Positions 32,041-40,906 of a stretch of DNA of 64,000 bases are shown one piece after another. A model generated the notes under the pieces. The model did no database searches. It saw only the letters and a program-made list of their open reading frames with translations, and was not told the DNA's origin. Each line of letters starts with the position of its first letter. Position 1 is the stretch's first letter. Made by a program: the position numbers and the translations under genes. This DNA comes from Candidatus Villigracilis adiacens. Lineage in GTDB: Bacteria; Chloroflexota; Anaerolineae; Anaerolineales; Villigracilaceae. Location: assembly GCA_016703605.1 (NCBI GenBank), contig JADJBU010000022.1, positions 248,001-312,000 of the forward strand, given 5' to 3'.

Positions 32041-32832
32041 ATGGACTTAAACCTCAAAGACAAAATTGCCCTCATCACAGGAGCCTCCAAAGGGCTGGGG
32101 TATGCCACGGCACTACAACTGGCGCGTGAGGGCTGCAAGGTCGTCATCAACGGGCGGGATGAAGAGCGGGTAAAGAGCGCAGCAGAGAAGATCAGCAGGG
32201 ATGCAGATTCACAGGTCATCGGTCTGGCTGGCGATGCAAGTTTGCCAGGAATGCCGGAGAAACTGGCGCAGCAAACTGTGGACGCCTTTGGCGGTTTGGA
32301 TATCCTCATCACCAACACCGGCGGCCCCAAGCCCGGCAGCATCGACTCGCTCGATGAAGCCGCCTGGCAAAGCGGAATCGACCTGTGCCTGATGGCGCAT
32401 GTCCGTTTGATAAAGGCGGCATTGCCCTATTTGCGAAAATCATCCGCGCCGAGCATTCTTACGGTCACTTCGGTTTCGGTCAAACAGCCGATTCAAAACC
32501 TGTTAATCTCGAACAGCGTCCGCGCGGCGACGGTGGGACTGACAAAATCGCTTGCGCTGGAATTGGGACGGGAGGGCATTCGCGTCAACTCGATATTGCC
32601 CGGCTGGACGGAGACAGAACGAGTCGGGGAGTTGATGTCGGCTCGGGCAAAGGCGAACAACTCAAACGTCGAAGAAGAGGCGAAGCGGCAGGCGGCGGAG
32701 ATTCCGTTTGGGAGGATGGGGCAGCCGTCAGAGTTTGCGAATGCCGCGGTATTTTTGGTCAGCCCTGCCGCATCCTATATTAATGGAGTGATGTTACAAG
32801 TGGACGGCGGCTCGTATAAGGGCACGCTGTAA
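32041..32832 (+). CDS. SDR-family protein with altered catalytic residues
   Basis: Rossmann-fold protein of the short-chain dehydrogenase family, 263 residues. The cofactor motif TGASKGLG is at 13-20 and S144 is present in TVTS. However, the positions of the catalytic Tyr and Lys (13 and 17 residues after that Ser) are S157 and R161 in LLISNSVRAATVGLTKS. The canonical YxxxK is therefore missing. A BKR-like SDR subgroup without the usual tetrad is known, so this is not a decay product; the rest of the fold is intact. Whether it is an active oxidoreductase is uncertain. AAAAGGAG precedes the ATG. Confidence 0.85.
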   Translation: MDLNLKDKIALITGASKGLGYATALQLAREGCKVVINGRDEERVKSAAEKISRDADSQVIGLAGDASLPGMPEKLAQQTVDAFGGLDILITNTGGPKPGSIDSLDEAAWQSGIDLCLMAHVRLIKAALPYLRKSSAPSILTVTSVSVKQPIQNLLISNSVRAATVGLTKSLALELGREGIRVNSILPGWTETERVGELMSARAKANNSNVEEEAKRQAAEIPFGRMGQPSEFANAAVFLVSPAASYINGVMLQVDGGSYKGTL

Positions 32833-32873
32833 TTTTACGGTTTCCGATTTGAGATTTACGATTGGAGAAATTG

Positions 32874-33059
32874 ATGAGTGAAATGAAAGTTTGTGTGAAT
32901 TGCAAACGCAGTGAAGAAAAAACACCGCTGCTTGTGTTGACGTTCAAAGGGGAGGAGAATTTTATTTGCGCGCAATGCCTGCCGGTTCTGATTCACAAAA
33001 TGCATGTGCTGGCGGATAAATTTCCCGGCATCGAACTGCCGCAAAACGCGGGGCAGTAG
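32874..33059 (+). CDS. Small zinc-ribbon protein
   Basis: The 61-residue protein has two Cys pairs, C7-C10 and C32-C35, in KVCVNCKR and FICAQCLP, which form a plausible zinc ribbon. No other domain is visible. The ATG at 32874 follows GGAG by 6 bases; a TTG four codons earlier would overlap the ribosome site. It ends one base before murJ, suggesting co-transcription with that gene. Function unknown. Confidence 0.7.
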   Translation: MSEMKVCVNCKRSEEKTPLLVLTFKGEENFICAQCLPVLIHKMHVLADKFPGIELPQNAGQ

Positions 33060-33060
33060 C

Positions 33061-34557
33061 ATGACGAAACTTACCCGCAACTCTCTTGTCGTTGCATTCT
33101 TCTTTTTGATCGACAAGGTTCTCGCGTTCGTGCGGGCGGGCATCATCTCGCGCCAGTATTCGGATGAAGTTCACATGCTCGACACATTCAATGCTGCCAA
33201 CAACCTGCCCGACCTGTTGTTCGCGCTCATCTCCGGCGGTGCATTGGCAATGGCGTTCATTCCGCTCCTGACCGAATACCTCACCACCAAGGACCGCGCC
33301 GCCGCCTGGGACTTGTTCTCGCGCGTGGCGAACATCGGCTTCTTGGTGACGGGCACATTCGCCATCATCATCGCCATCTTCGCGCAGCAGATCGTGGACG
33401 CCAACCTCGGCATCGCGCCCGGCTTCGGCGAAGAACAACGCAAACTGCTTGCCGAGTTAATGCGCCTCAACCTCATCGGTACGATCATCTTTTCGATCAG
33501 CGGTCTGGTGATGGCGTCGCTGCAAGCCAACCAGCATTTTGCATTGCCCGCGCTTGCGCCCAGCATGTACAACGTCGGTCAGATCATCGGCGCGATCTTT
33601 CTCGTGCCGCGCTTCGGCATTTATGGTCTGGTCTACGGCGTCATCCTCGGCGCGGCGTTCCATTTGCTCATTCAAGCGCCAGGCTTGTTCATGTATGGCT
33701 TCCGTTGGACGCCCTCGCTCGACATCCGTCACACCGGTCTGATCGAAGCGGTCAAATTGATGGCGCCGCGTTTGCTGACGATGGCGGGCATTCAAATCAT
33801 TTTTATCGCGCGCGACAACCTCGCTTCGCGGCTGGATCAGGTCGGGGCGGTCACGTCGCTCACCTATGGCTGGATGTTGATGCAGGTTCCGGAGACGATC
33901 CTGGGGACGGCGATCGCCACCGCCATGCTGCCGGCCCTCTCGGAGCTCGCCTCAAAACGTGACTGGAGCGGATTCAGCGCTACGGTCGAACGCGCCCTCC
34001 GGGTCTTGATCTCCTTAACCCTGCCCATTGCGGCTGTCATGGCGGCTGGGATCCATCCCCTCGTGCGCGGCGTCTTCGGTTTCGACGAAAGCATATCCAC
34101 TCTCATCACCTGGACCACCCGCGCCTATCTCGCCACGCTGACGGGTTACACCATCCACGAGATCGCCATCCGCGCCTTCTATGCCCGCAAGGAACCGATG
34201 ATTCCCTTATACGCCATTGGCATCCGGCTGGGAATCTTTTTGGTGGTCGGCATCCTCGGCGTGACTCTGTTCAAACCTATTGGCGCGCCTGTAATCGCCT
34301 TTGCAGAGATCGCGCTGCTCATCGAAGCCATCGTCATCCTCGGCTGGCTCTCGGCGCGCACGCATGAACCATTGAAAACCACGCCTGCCATCCTCAAGGG
34401 ACTGATCGCCGCCCTCGTCGGCGGGGTGGTGACGTATCTCGTCGCGCTCTATCTGCCCGGCGGAGCCATCGTCACCGCGCTGATCGGCATGGTCGTCGGC
34501 GGGTTGATCGCGCTCGCCATCGTCTGGTCTGAGGCGAAGATGGTGTTGAAGTTATAG
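33061..34557 (+). CDS. murJ: Lipid II flippase MurJ
   Basis: MOP-superfamily transporter that moves lipid II across the cytoplasmic membrane for peptidoglycan synthesis. The 498-residue protein has about fourteen membrane segments and the family motif region LPDLLFALISGGALAMAFIP, together with LGTAIATAMLPALSELA. The length is typical. The start at 33061 is chosen over an in-frame ATG within the preceding small gene. A 26-bp perfect palindrome overlaps the end of the gene. A polysaccharide flippase of the same superfamily is an alternative, but the motif pattern favours MurJ. Confidence 0.88.
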   Translation: MTKLTRNSLVVAFFFLIDKVLAFVRAGIISRQYSDEVHMLDTFNAANNLPDLLFALISGGALAMAFIPLLTEYLTTKDRAAAWDLFSRVANIGFLVTGTFAIIIAIFAQQIVDANLGIAPGFGEEQRKLLAELMRLNLIGTIIFSISGLVMASLQANQHFALPALAPSMYNVGQIIGAIFLVPRFGIYGLVYGVILGAAFHLLIQAPGLFMYGFRWTPSLDIRHTGLIEAVKLMAPRLLTMAGIQIIFIARDNLASRLDQVGAVTSLTYGWMLMQVPETILGTAIATAMLPALSELASKRDWSGFSATVERALRVLISLTLPIAAVMAAGIHPLVRGVFGFDESISTLITWTTRAYLATLTGYTIHEIAIRAFYARKEPMIPLYAIGIRLGIFLVVGILGVTLFKPIGAPVIAFAEIALLIEAIVILGWLSARTHEPLKTTPAILKGLIAALVGGVVTYLVALYLPGGAIVTALIGMVVGGLIALAIVWSEAKMVLKL

Positions 34558-34580
34558 AACAAGTCTATAGACTTGTTCTA
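34555..34580. terminator. 26-bp perfect palindrome at the end of murJ
   Basis: Centred on CTATAG, with arms TAGAACAAGT and ACTTGTTCTA. It starts in the murJ stop codon (TAG at 34555-34557). There is no strong T-run, so it may be a transcript-end protector or a palindromic repeat rather than a classic terminator. Confidence 0.55.
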
Positions 34581-34602
34581 CGCCTCGCTTAATAAAAGAA
34601 TG

Positions 34603-34608
34603 TATAAT
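34603..34608 (+). promoter_or_regulatory. -10 box of the TPR-like gene, probably leaderless
   Basis: TATAAT ends 7 bases before the ATG at 34616. There is no Shine-Dalgarno sequence. Confidence 0.6.
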
Positions 34609-34615
34609 CACGCCC

Positions 34616-35725
34616 ATGTCTGAAGAACTAGAATCCACACAACCCAACCTGCCATCCGACCCGGATGGCACACAAAAGATCAAACCTTACAAGGTGGACG
34701 ACACCCAGCCGCGCAAGCCGCTCGAAGTGGAGAATCAAACCCCGGCGGCGGATGAACCGAATACGACTCCCCCTCCCACAAAAAAACCGTCAAGATGGAG
34801 ATCCATCCTGACGGGCGTGCTGGGCTTCATCCTGCTGCTCGGGCTGGGCGGGTTTGGCGGCTATCGCTCGGGCGTAAATGCGCGCGTCGATGCGGAAAAC
34901 GCCATTTTGGTCCAGACCCTCTCTGAACAGTTCTCGTTCGCGCTTGTCGATATTCAATTCGGACGATACGAGAACGCCCGCCAGCGTTTGGAATACATCA
35001 TTCAAAAAGACCCGAACTTCCCCGGCGCGCAGGAAAAATTGACCGAAGTGCTGGTCTTGAGCAACGTTCCCACGCCGACCGTCGCCCCGACCGCCACCGC
35101 CACGCCCGACTTCAGCGGCGCAGAAAGCGCCTACCAGCGCGCAACCGAACTCATCCGCGCCCAGGATTGGACCGGCGCATTGACCGCGCTGGATACCGTC
35201 CGCAAAATGGACCCCAACTATAAAGCCGCGCAAGTGGACGGGATGTATTACTTCGCATTGCGTAATAAAGGGTATGACCTGATCACAAAAGAGGGCAACC
35301 TCGAAGGCGGCATTTACTTCCTGACACTCGCCGAACGCTTTGGTCCGCTCGACAATACGGCTAGGGGTCTGCGGGACGGAGCGCGCGCGTATATGGTCGG
35401 CGCAAGTTTCTGGGAACTCGATTGGGAGCAGGCTTCAAATAACTTCGAGCAGGTTGCCGCCGGGTGGCCCTCGATGTGGGACGGCACCATGACCGCCGCC
35501 CAGCGTTACGTCTATGCCGCGACGCGCTTCGCGGATGAAATGTTCGATGTGCAGGAATTTTGCGGAGCCTACGACCAATACGCAAAAGCCGCAAGCGTGG
35601 GTCTGTTGGACGAAGCCAGCCTTGCGCGGCAAAATCAGGCATACGCAAGCTGCTACCCGGCGGAACCGGCTCCGGCTGAAAGCGCGACCGAAGCGCCGAC
35701 CGAAGCCCCAACCGCGACTCCGTAG
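34616..35725 (+). CDS. Single-pass membrane protein with TPR-like repeats
   Basis: The 369-residue protein has a polar, Pro-rich cytoplasmic part (1-60), one membrane segment (about 63-84), a helical repeat pair (LVDIQFGRYENARQRLEYII and LIRAQDWTGALTALDTVRKM) of TPR type, and a Thr/Pro/Ala-rich linker (about 150-165, TPTVAPTATATPD) and tail. The extracellular part is wholly helical. No catalytic motif is seen. TPR proteins are scaffolds; the partner is unknown. It is followed after 2 bases by a CopD-like gene. Confidence 0.7.
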   Translation: MSEELESTQPNLPSDPDGTQKIKPYKVDDTQPRKPLEVENQTPAADEPNTTPPPTKKPSRWRSILTGVLGFILLLGLGGFGGYRSGVNARVDAENAILVQTLSEQFSFALVDIQFGRYENARQRLEYIIQKDPNFPGAQEKLTEVLVLSNVPTPTVAPTATATPDFSGAESAYQRATELIRAQDWTGALTALDTVRKMDPNYKAAQVDGMYYFALRNKGYDLITKEGNLEGGIYFLTLAERFGPLDNTARGLRDGARAYMVGASFWELDWEQASNNFEQVAAGWPSMWDGTMTAAQRYVYAATRFADEMFDVQEFCGAYDQYAKAASVGLLDEASLARQNQAYASCYPAEPAPAESATEAPTEAPTATP

Positions 35726-35727
35726 CC

Positions 35728-36234
35728 ATGGACGCTCCTTCGACGCCGGTACTGGCGGTGATTTACTGGCTGCATATGCTCGCCACCGTAACCTGGATCG
35801 GAAGCCTCGCGGCGATCAACCTGCTCTTCCTGCCCGCCGCCACCCGCGCCCTAAAGCCCGCCGACCAACTCAGCCTGATCTCGGCCCTGCAAAAAAGGCT
35901 GGAGCCTCTGGCATGGTTCTGCATGGGAGTCTTGCTTGTGACCGGTTTGTTCCAATTGAGCACCAGCCCCCACTACGACGGTTTCCTATCCATCAGCACG
36001 CAATGGTCGCTGGCGATCCTGTTCAAACACGGGGTTGCCGTGCTGATGGTGGTTGTTAGCGCGATTCAAACCTGGGAAGTGTTGCCCGCCATTCAGCGGA
36101 TTTTGCTCAATAAAGACAAAGCCGGTGAAGCCGAACTCGCCCGCCTGCAAAAAAGGGAGACGGTATTGCTGCGGGTCAATCTATTGTTATCGGCTTTGAT
36201 CCTGGGTGCAACGGCTCTGGCAAGGGTTTCATAA
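35728..36234 (+). CDS. CopD-like four-helix membrane protein
   Basis: The 168-residue protein has four membrane segments and the start VIYWLHMLATVTWIGSLAAI, where the paired His/Trp pattern resembles the CopD/DUF2269 family of putative copper or heme-binding membrane proteins. A second His is in AILFKHGVAVLMVVVSAIQT. No other copper gene is nearby. It is probably co-transcribed with the TPR-like gene. A role in metal or heme transfer is a family-level guess. Confidence 0.65.
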   Translation: MDAPSTPVLAVIYWLHMLATVTWIGSLAAINLLFLPAATRALKPADQLSLISALQKRLEPLAWFCMGVLLVTGLFQLSTSPHYDGFLSISTQWSLAILFKHGVAVLMVVVSAIQTWEVLPAIQRILLNKDKAGEAELARLQKRETVLLRVNLLLSALILGATALARVS

Positions 36235-36242
36235 ATCTCCCA

Positions 36243-36288
36243 GTACGCGCAAGGTGAACCTTGCGGGTACGACAAAATTTATTTTGTC
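36243..36288. repeat. Two GTAC-flanked 18-bp palindromes
   Basis: GTAC (36243-36246), CGCAAGGTGAACCTTGCG (36248-36265), GTAC (36267-36270) and GACAAAATTTATTTTGTC (36271-36288). Both palindromes have 8-base arms and a 2-base centre. They lie between convergent genes and could end transcription in both directions. Confidence 0.85.
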
Positions 36289-36316
36289 GCCCCCGCCAGC
36301 CGCGCAAGCCCTGTGG

Positions 36317-37669
36317 CTATAATTTTATCAACCCCGGCTGTTCCGCCAGCGACCCGGTTAGATCATAAGCAAATGCGCCGGTGATTCTTGCAGGGACGAT
36401 ATCCCCAACCTCCGCCTTGCCTTCCACAATCACATAACCGTCCACTTCAGGCGCGTCGCGGTAGGACCTGCCGACCGAGATACCGTTGTCAAATCCTTCG
36501 ACCAGCACATCCAGCGTCTTGCCGACATAGGTCTGATTGACCTGCAGGGAAATATTCTGCTGAAGTTCCATCAGGCGGTCATGGCGTTCCTGCTTAACCT
36601 CCGCAGGGACGGGGTCGCCCAACGGCGCGGATGTCGTCTCCGGCTCGAAGGAAAACTGGAAAGCCCCGGCGCGGTCGAAGCGCATTTCCTCCACAAAATC
36701 GTACAATGCCTGGAATTCCTCTTCCGTCTCACCGGGGTAGCCGACGATGAAGGTGGTGCGGATGGCAAGGTCTTTGATGTTTGCCCGCATCTTGCCGAGC
36801 GTTTTATAGACCCATTCCATGTTGGACGGGCGCTTCATGCGATACAGGGTCTTGGGATGCGCGTGTTGGAGCGGAATATCGAGATAAGGCAGAATTTGTT
36901 TGCGGGTCGCCATCACTTCGATCAACCGGTCGGTGACGTAACCGGGGTATGCGTACATGATGCGGATCCAATCCATATCCGGCACGGAATCGGTCAACTG
37001 CTCGAGCATGGTCGCCAGCCCGTCCTTCATCCCCAGGTCGTGACCATAATCCGTCGAATCCTGCGCGATCAAGATCAACTCACGCACGCCGTTGTCGCGC
37101 AGGGTCCGCGCTTCACGAACGATGGACTCGACCGGGCGGGAAACCGCCGTGCCTTTGATGAGCGGAATGGCGCAAAACGCGCAGGGACGCCGACAGCCGT
37201 CCGCAATCTTGAGATATGCGCTCGGTCCCGTCACGCTAACGCGCATGGCATCGCGCTCGTCCGTACCGACTGTGGGCGCATCGGGCAGATGATAGATCGG
37301 CTCCGGGTGTTTTCCCTTGCGGGCGTCGCTCACCACCTGGGCAATGTCCATCCAGCGCCGCGTGCCGATGATCGCGTCTATGCCGGGAACCCGTTTCGCC
37401 ACCTCCACGCCGTAACGCTGGGTCAGGCACCCCGCTGCGATCAGGGTTTGATTCTTCCTTTTCGCCTTCGCCAACTCCCCCAGCACACGATACGACTCAT
37501 CCTTTGCCGGTCCGATAAAGCCGCAGGTGTTGACAATTAAGACCGACGCCTTCGCCGGGTCTTCCACAAAGCGATACCCCTCGCGCGATAGCAGCTGCGC
37601 CATCGAATCCGAATCGACCGTATTTTTCGAGCATCCAAGAGAGACCAAATGAAAAGTTTGTTTTGTCAC
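36317..37669 (-). CDS. rimO: Ribosomal protein S12 methylthiotransferase
   Basis: Radical-SAM enzyme that adds a methylthio group to an Asp of ribosomal protein S12. The 450-residue protein has the N-terminal UPF0004 domain with cluster ligands C13, C49 and C81, the radical-SAM CxxxCxxC at C159, C163 and C166 in DGCRRPCAFCAIP, and a C-terminal TRAM domain. The start LVSLGCSKNTVDSDSMAQLL is typical of RimO rather than MiaB. The start codon is GTG. The gene is followed on the same strand by no close neighbour and preceded by a word-repeat gap and rodZ. Confidence 0.96.
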   Translation of the reverse strand: MTKQTFHLVSLGCSKNTVDSDSMAQLLSREGYRFVEDPAKASVLIVNTCGFIGPAKDESYRVLGELAKAKRKNQTLIAAGCLTQRYGVEVAKRVPGIDAIIGTRRWMDIAQVVSDARKGKHPEPIYHLPDAPTVGTDERDAMRVSVTGPSAYLKIADGCRRPCAFCAIPLIKGTAVSRPVESIVREARTLRDNGVRELILIAQDSTDYGHDLGMKDGLATMLEQLTDSVPDMDWIRIMYAYPGYVTDRLIEVMATRKQILPYLDIPLQHAHPKTLYRMKRPSNMEWVYKTLGKMRANIKDLAIRTTFIVGYPGETEEEFQALYDFVEEMRFDRAGAFQFSFEPETTSAPLGDPVPAEVKQERHDRLMELQQNISLQVNQTYVGKTLDVLVEGFDNGISVGRSYRDAPEVDGYVIVEGKAEVGDIVPARITGAFAYDLTGSLAEQPGLIKL

Positions 37670-37696
37670 GTTTTATCCTAAAGTTAGTTGTACGCA

Positions 37697-37757
37697 GGAG
37701 TCCAAAGTCTCCCAACTTTGAATATATCATTTCCAACGACAGGAGTCGTTGAACTCC
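37697..37757. repeat. Inverted word repeat, family D, copy 1
   Basis: GGAGTCCAAAGTCTCCCAAC, an AT-rich centre, then TTTCCAACGACAGGAGTCGTTGAACTCC. A sequence of the same plan occurs at 54371-54429. It lies between rimO and the RodZ-like gene. Confidence 0.6.
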
Positions 37758-37773
37758 AAATGACGGCTCCCGG

Positions 37774-39303
37774 TTACGGCGTCGGCGTGGGCGTTCCGGT
37801 TGGGGTCGCAGTCGCAGTCGCGGTTGTCAGCGGGGTATTCGTCGCAGTCGGCGGGATGGTGGCGGTGGGCGTTGCCACACCCGAGATCGAATACACGCGG
37901 CTGACCACCTCGCCCGGTCCGCCCATCAAGCCGAGATCAGTTCCGTTGTACGTAATCCTCAGGGCAGAACCATCCCCGGTCAAAATCACCACCTGGTCTT
38001 GAGCCGCAAAAACCTTCGTCTCGCGCGGCGGCATCCGACCCTCAAAAGCGACCGTCCCATCCACAAGAATTTTCACGAAGACCCGCTCCAACGCAAAGAC
38101 GCTGACCACCACGTTCGCATCCGAAGGCGAAGCAATCGCCTCCGGCGAAGCCAAACCCTCCAGCCCCTGCGGCGTCGCAACCGCAGAAACCTCCGTCACA
38201 ACAGACGCCTCGCCCGAAGCAGTCGGCTCCGGCTGGTTCACCAGCACCTCCGCAATCGAAGGCGCAGTCGGCTCCACATCCTCCCGCACGCTGACGATCC
38301 GCCCCACCCCCCAAACCGCCAACCCCGCCAGCACAACGATCATCAACAAACCATAAGCCAGGTCTCCCATCACGAAGGTCCGCAGCATTGGCATCACCGG
38401 CTTGACCTGCGTCTGGATCTGGTCTCGCGGGGTCTCGGCATATTTTTCATGCCGCCTTGCCTGGAGCGCGTCTGCATAACGCAGCAAAACCGCATCCACG
38501 TCCAGGTCGAGGAAGGTCGCATAATTCGAAAGCATCCCGCGCGTCTGAACCGTCGAAGGCAGCCTGTCGAACGCGCCGTCTTCCAACGCCTTCACAAAAT
38601 TCGCCCGTAAATGCGTATGCCGCTCCACCTCGGCAATCGTCAGGCTGATCAACCCCCTGCGCTCGCGCAGTTTCGCGCCGATCTCCGCCATGATCAAATC
38701 GGCGGGCTTCTCCGCAGCGGTGGGCGGTTCTACGATCTCTTCGGGAATCACAGCCGCCGGGAGCGATTCTTCCTTATCAACCTTTATCTTAAACCGCAAC
38801 CTGATCCTGCCCCACAAACCTTGCCGCGCCTCTTCGCCGACTTCGGGCTGGTCTGCCCCATCAGCCTCCCCCCCCGCCGCTGGTTGACTCTGCGACTCTG
38901 CGGCAGGCTCTTCAACCGCCTCCAGCGTGGAATCCGCTTTGGGCTTGCGACTCAAAAACCGGCTTAAGAATCGAGCCGCGGGTTTTTCATCCCCTGAATC
39001 CGTCAACGGCGGAAGTTCCGTCTCGGCAAGATTAACCTGCGGCAGCGGTCCGCTCACCTCGGCAGGCGGGATCGGGTTGCGCTGGATTTCCGCGATCAGT
39101 TCGTCAATATCGAGATCGAGATACTCGGCATAGTTGCGCAAAAAACCGCGCCCCTGCGCGGCGGAAGGCATGACGGAAAAATCATCCGCCTCGAGCGCCT
39201 GCAAAAAGATGCGGCGGATGCGGGTTTCCTCCGCCGCCTTCTCGAGCGAGAGGTAGCGCGCCTCGCGCTCGCGTTTCAATCGTTGACCGATGGTTTCCGG
39301 CAT
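37774..39303 (-). CDS. RodZ-like protein with two HTH domains
   Basis: Bitopic protein of the RodZ type, which couples MreB filaments to the wall machinery. The 509-residue protein has an N-terminal HTH_25 domain (about 5-72, IGQRLKREREARYLSLEKAA), an acidic linker, a second HTH_25 domain (about 205-278, IGAKLRERRGLISLTIAEVE), one membrane segment (about 316-334), a DUF4115-like domain (about 398-475) and a Thr/Pro tail (476-509). Standard RodZ has one HTH, so the duplication is unusual. The two domains share the pattern F-x-xAL-x-x-x-x-F-x-x-x-P-S-x-x-x-x-RG, so they are probably an internal duplication. Confidence 0.85.
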   Translation of the reverse strand: MPETIGQRLKREREARYLSLEKAAEETRIRRIFLQALEADDFSVMPSAAQGRGFLRNYAEYLDLDIDELIAEIQRNPIPPAEVSGPLPQVNLAETELPPLTDSGDEKPAARFLSRFLSRKPKADSTLEAVEEPAAESQSQPAAGGEADGADQPEVGEEARQGLWGRIRLRFKIKVDKEESLPAAVIPEEIVEPPTAAEKPADLIMAEIGAKLRERRGLISLTIAEVERHTHLRANFVKALEDGAFDRLPSTVQTRGMLSNYATFLDLDVDAVLLRYADALQARRHEKYAETPRDQIQTQVKPVMPMLRTFVMGDLAYGLLMIVVLAGLAVWGVGRIVSVREDVEPTAPSIAEVLVNQPEPTASGEASVVTEVSAVATPQGLEGLASPEAIASPSDANVVVSVFALERVFVKILVDGTVAFEGRMPPRETKVFAAQDQVVILTGDGSALRITYNGTDLGLMGGPGEVVSRVYSISGVATPTATIPPTATNTPLTTATATATPTGTPTPTP

Positions 39304-39353
39304 GGGTCTATTTTACCTTGACATCCGCCCGCGCATGACGTAGCATCATTATT

Positions 39354-40556
39354 ATGAAAATTGGAATGATGGTCGATAGTTACAAACCCTATATCAGCGG
39401 CATCACGAACTACGTCGAGGTCAACAAGGAATTTCTCGAAAAAGCCGGGCACGAGGTCTTTATCTTTACCTTCGGCGACCTGGAACACGAGGATGGGGAA
39501 ACAAACGTGATCCGCAGCCCCGGCTTGCCGCTGGCGGATTCGGGCTTCTTTCTTTCGCTGCGCTATTCCCGCCAGGCAAAAAAACTACTGCAAACGATGG
39601 ACATCGTGCATGTGCATCACCCCTTCCTAAGCGGACGCCTCGCCCTGCGCTACTGCCGCCCGGCGAACATCCCCATTGTTTTTACCAATCATTCCCGTTA
39701 CGACCTGTACGCGCAAGCCTACCTGCCCATGATGCCGGACGAGGTAAGCCAGGGAATGCTGCAAGCCTATATGCCGCCCTTCTGCAAGGCGATGGACGTT
39801 GTCATCACCCCCTCGGCAGGGATGGAAAAAGTGCTGCGCGAACTAAAGGTGGAAGGGAATATCGAGATCATTCCGAACGGCGTCAATTTGGAGAGTTTCC
39901 AGAACACCAGTCCGATCCCGCGCGAATCGCTGGGTTATAAACCGGGTGACATCCTGATCGTTTACGCGGGCAGGGTCGCGCTCGAAAAGAACCTGCCCTT
40001 CCTGATCGATTCATTTGCAGGGGTTGCCAAAGCGATTCCCAATGTTCATCTGCTCATCATTGGCGGCGGCGTTCAGCAATTTGAAGAGGATATCCGCGAC
40101 CATGTAGAGGAGAAGAATCTTCCAGACCGAATTCACCTGGTTGGAAAGGTGCCCTACGACCAACTCCCCGCCCATCTTGCCATGTGCGATATTTTTGCGA
40201 CGGCGTCTGTGACGGAGGTCCACCCGCTTTCGGTGATCGAAGCGATGGGAACGGGGCTGCCGGTCATGGGAATCGAATCGGTTGGCGTGGGCGATACCGT
40301 GCGGGACGGGGTCACCGGCTTTCTGGCAGCCAACGACATGTCTTCGTTCACGGCAAAACTCACCCGGTTATGCCTCGACCCCAGCCTGCGCAATTCGATG
40401 AGCCGGGCGGCGCGGGCGGCGTCTGAAGCCTACGCCATCGAGCGGACGACGCGCATCATGCTCGAATGTTACGAACGGGTGGCCGCCAATACAGACCGCC
40501 ACAGGGAAAATCTCAATTTGCGCCTGCGCGGCATCCTGGAGAAATTCCTTCGGTGA
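39354..40556 (+). CDS. GT4 family glycosyltransferase
   Basis: Retaining GT-B glycosyltransferase. The 400-residue protein starts with MKIGMMVDSYKPYISGITNYV, has IVHVHHPFLSG, the donor-domain motif VYAGRVALEKNLPFLIDSF, and the nucleotide-binding E-x7-E region ASVTEVHPLSVIEAMGTGLPV. The pattern resembles diacylglycerol alpha-glucosyltransferases and phosphatidylinositol mannosyltransferases, so a membrane lipid acceptor is likely but not proven. It overlaps yraN by 4 bases (GTGA). Confidence 0.88.
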   Translation: MKIGMMVDSYKPYISGITNYVEVNKEFLEKAGHEVFIFTFGDLEHEDGETNVIRSPGLPLADSGFFLSLRYSRQAKKLLQTMDIVHVHHPFLSGRLALRYCRPANIPIVFTNHSRYDLYAQAYLPMMPDEVSQGMLQAYMPPFCKAMDVVITPSAGMEKVLRELKVEGNIEIIPNGVNLESFQNTSPIPRESLGYKPGDILIVYAGRVALEKNLPFLIDSFAGVAKAIPNVHLLIIGGGVQQFEEDIRDHVEEKNLPDRIHLVGKVPYDQLPAHLAMCDIFATASVTEVHPLSVIEAMGTGLPVMGIESVGVGDTVRDGVTGFLAANDMSSFTAKLTRLCLDPSLRNSMSRAARAASEAYAIERTTRIMLECYERVAANTDRHRENLNLRLRGILEKFLR

Positions 40557-40906
40557 CGAGCCACAACCAACGGATCGGCGCCTGGGGCGAGGAAACCGCC
40601 GCCGCCTGGCTTTCGGAGCGGGGCCACCAGATCACAGCCCGCAACGTGCGCACGCCGTACGGTGAGATTGACATCATCGCCCAAAAGGATGGCGTTTTCT
40701 TCTTCGTCGAAGTCAAAGCGCTGACTTCGACGAAATCGTTCTTCCCCGAACAGCAGATCACCGCCCGCAAACGCGGACATATGCTCAACGCCGCCGCCCA
40801 CCATGCCGCCGAGAACGCCATCGAACGCTGGCAGGTGGATGTCATCGCCGTCGAAGGCAAACCCGGCGAAACGCCCATCGTTCGTCACTTTGAAAATATT
40901 CAGTGA
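40553..40906 (+). CDS. yraN: YraN/UPF0102 family endonuclease-like protein
   Basis: Small 117-residue protein of the UPF0102 group with a restriction-endonuclease-like core: E13, D40 in YGEIDIIA, and E53-x-K55 in FVEVKAL, the typical PD-(D/E)xK arrangement. The family is implicated in DNA processing but has no settled role. The start is GTG at 40553, overlapping the stop of the glycosyltransferase gene; the frame is open further upstream within that gene. Confidence 0.88.
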   Translation: MTSHNQRIGAWGEETAAAWLSERGHQITARNVRTPYGEIDIIAQKDGVFFFVEVKALTSTKSFFPEQQITARKRGHMLNAAAHHAAENAIERWQVDVIAVEGKPGETPIVRHFENIQ

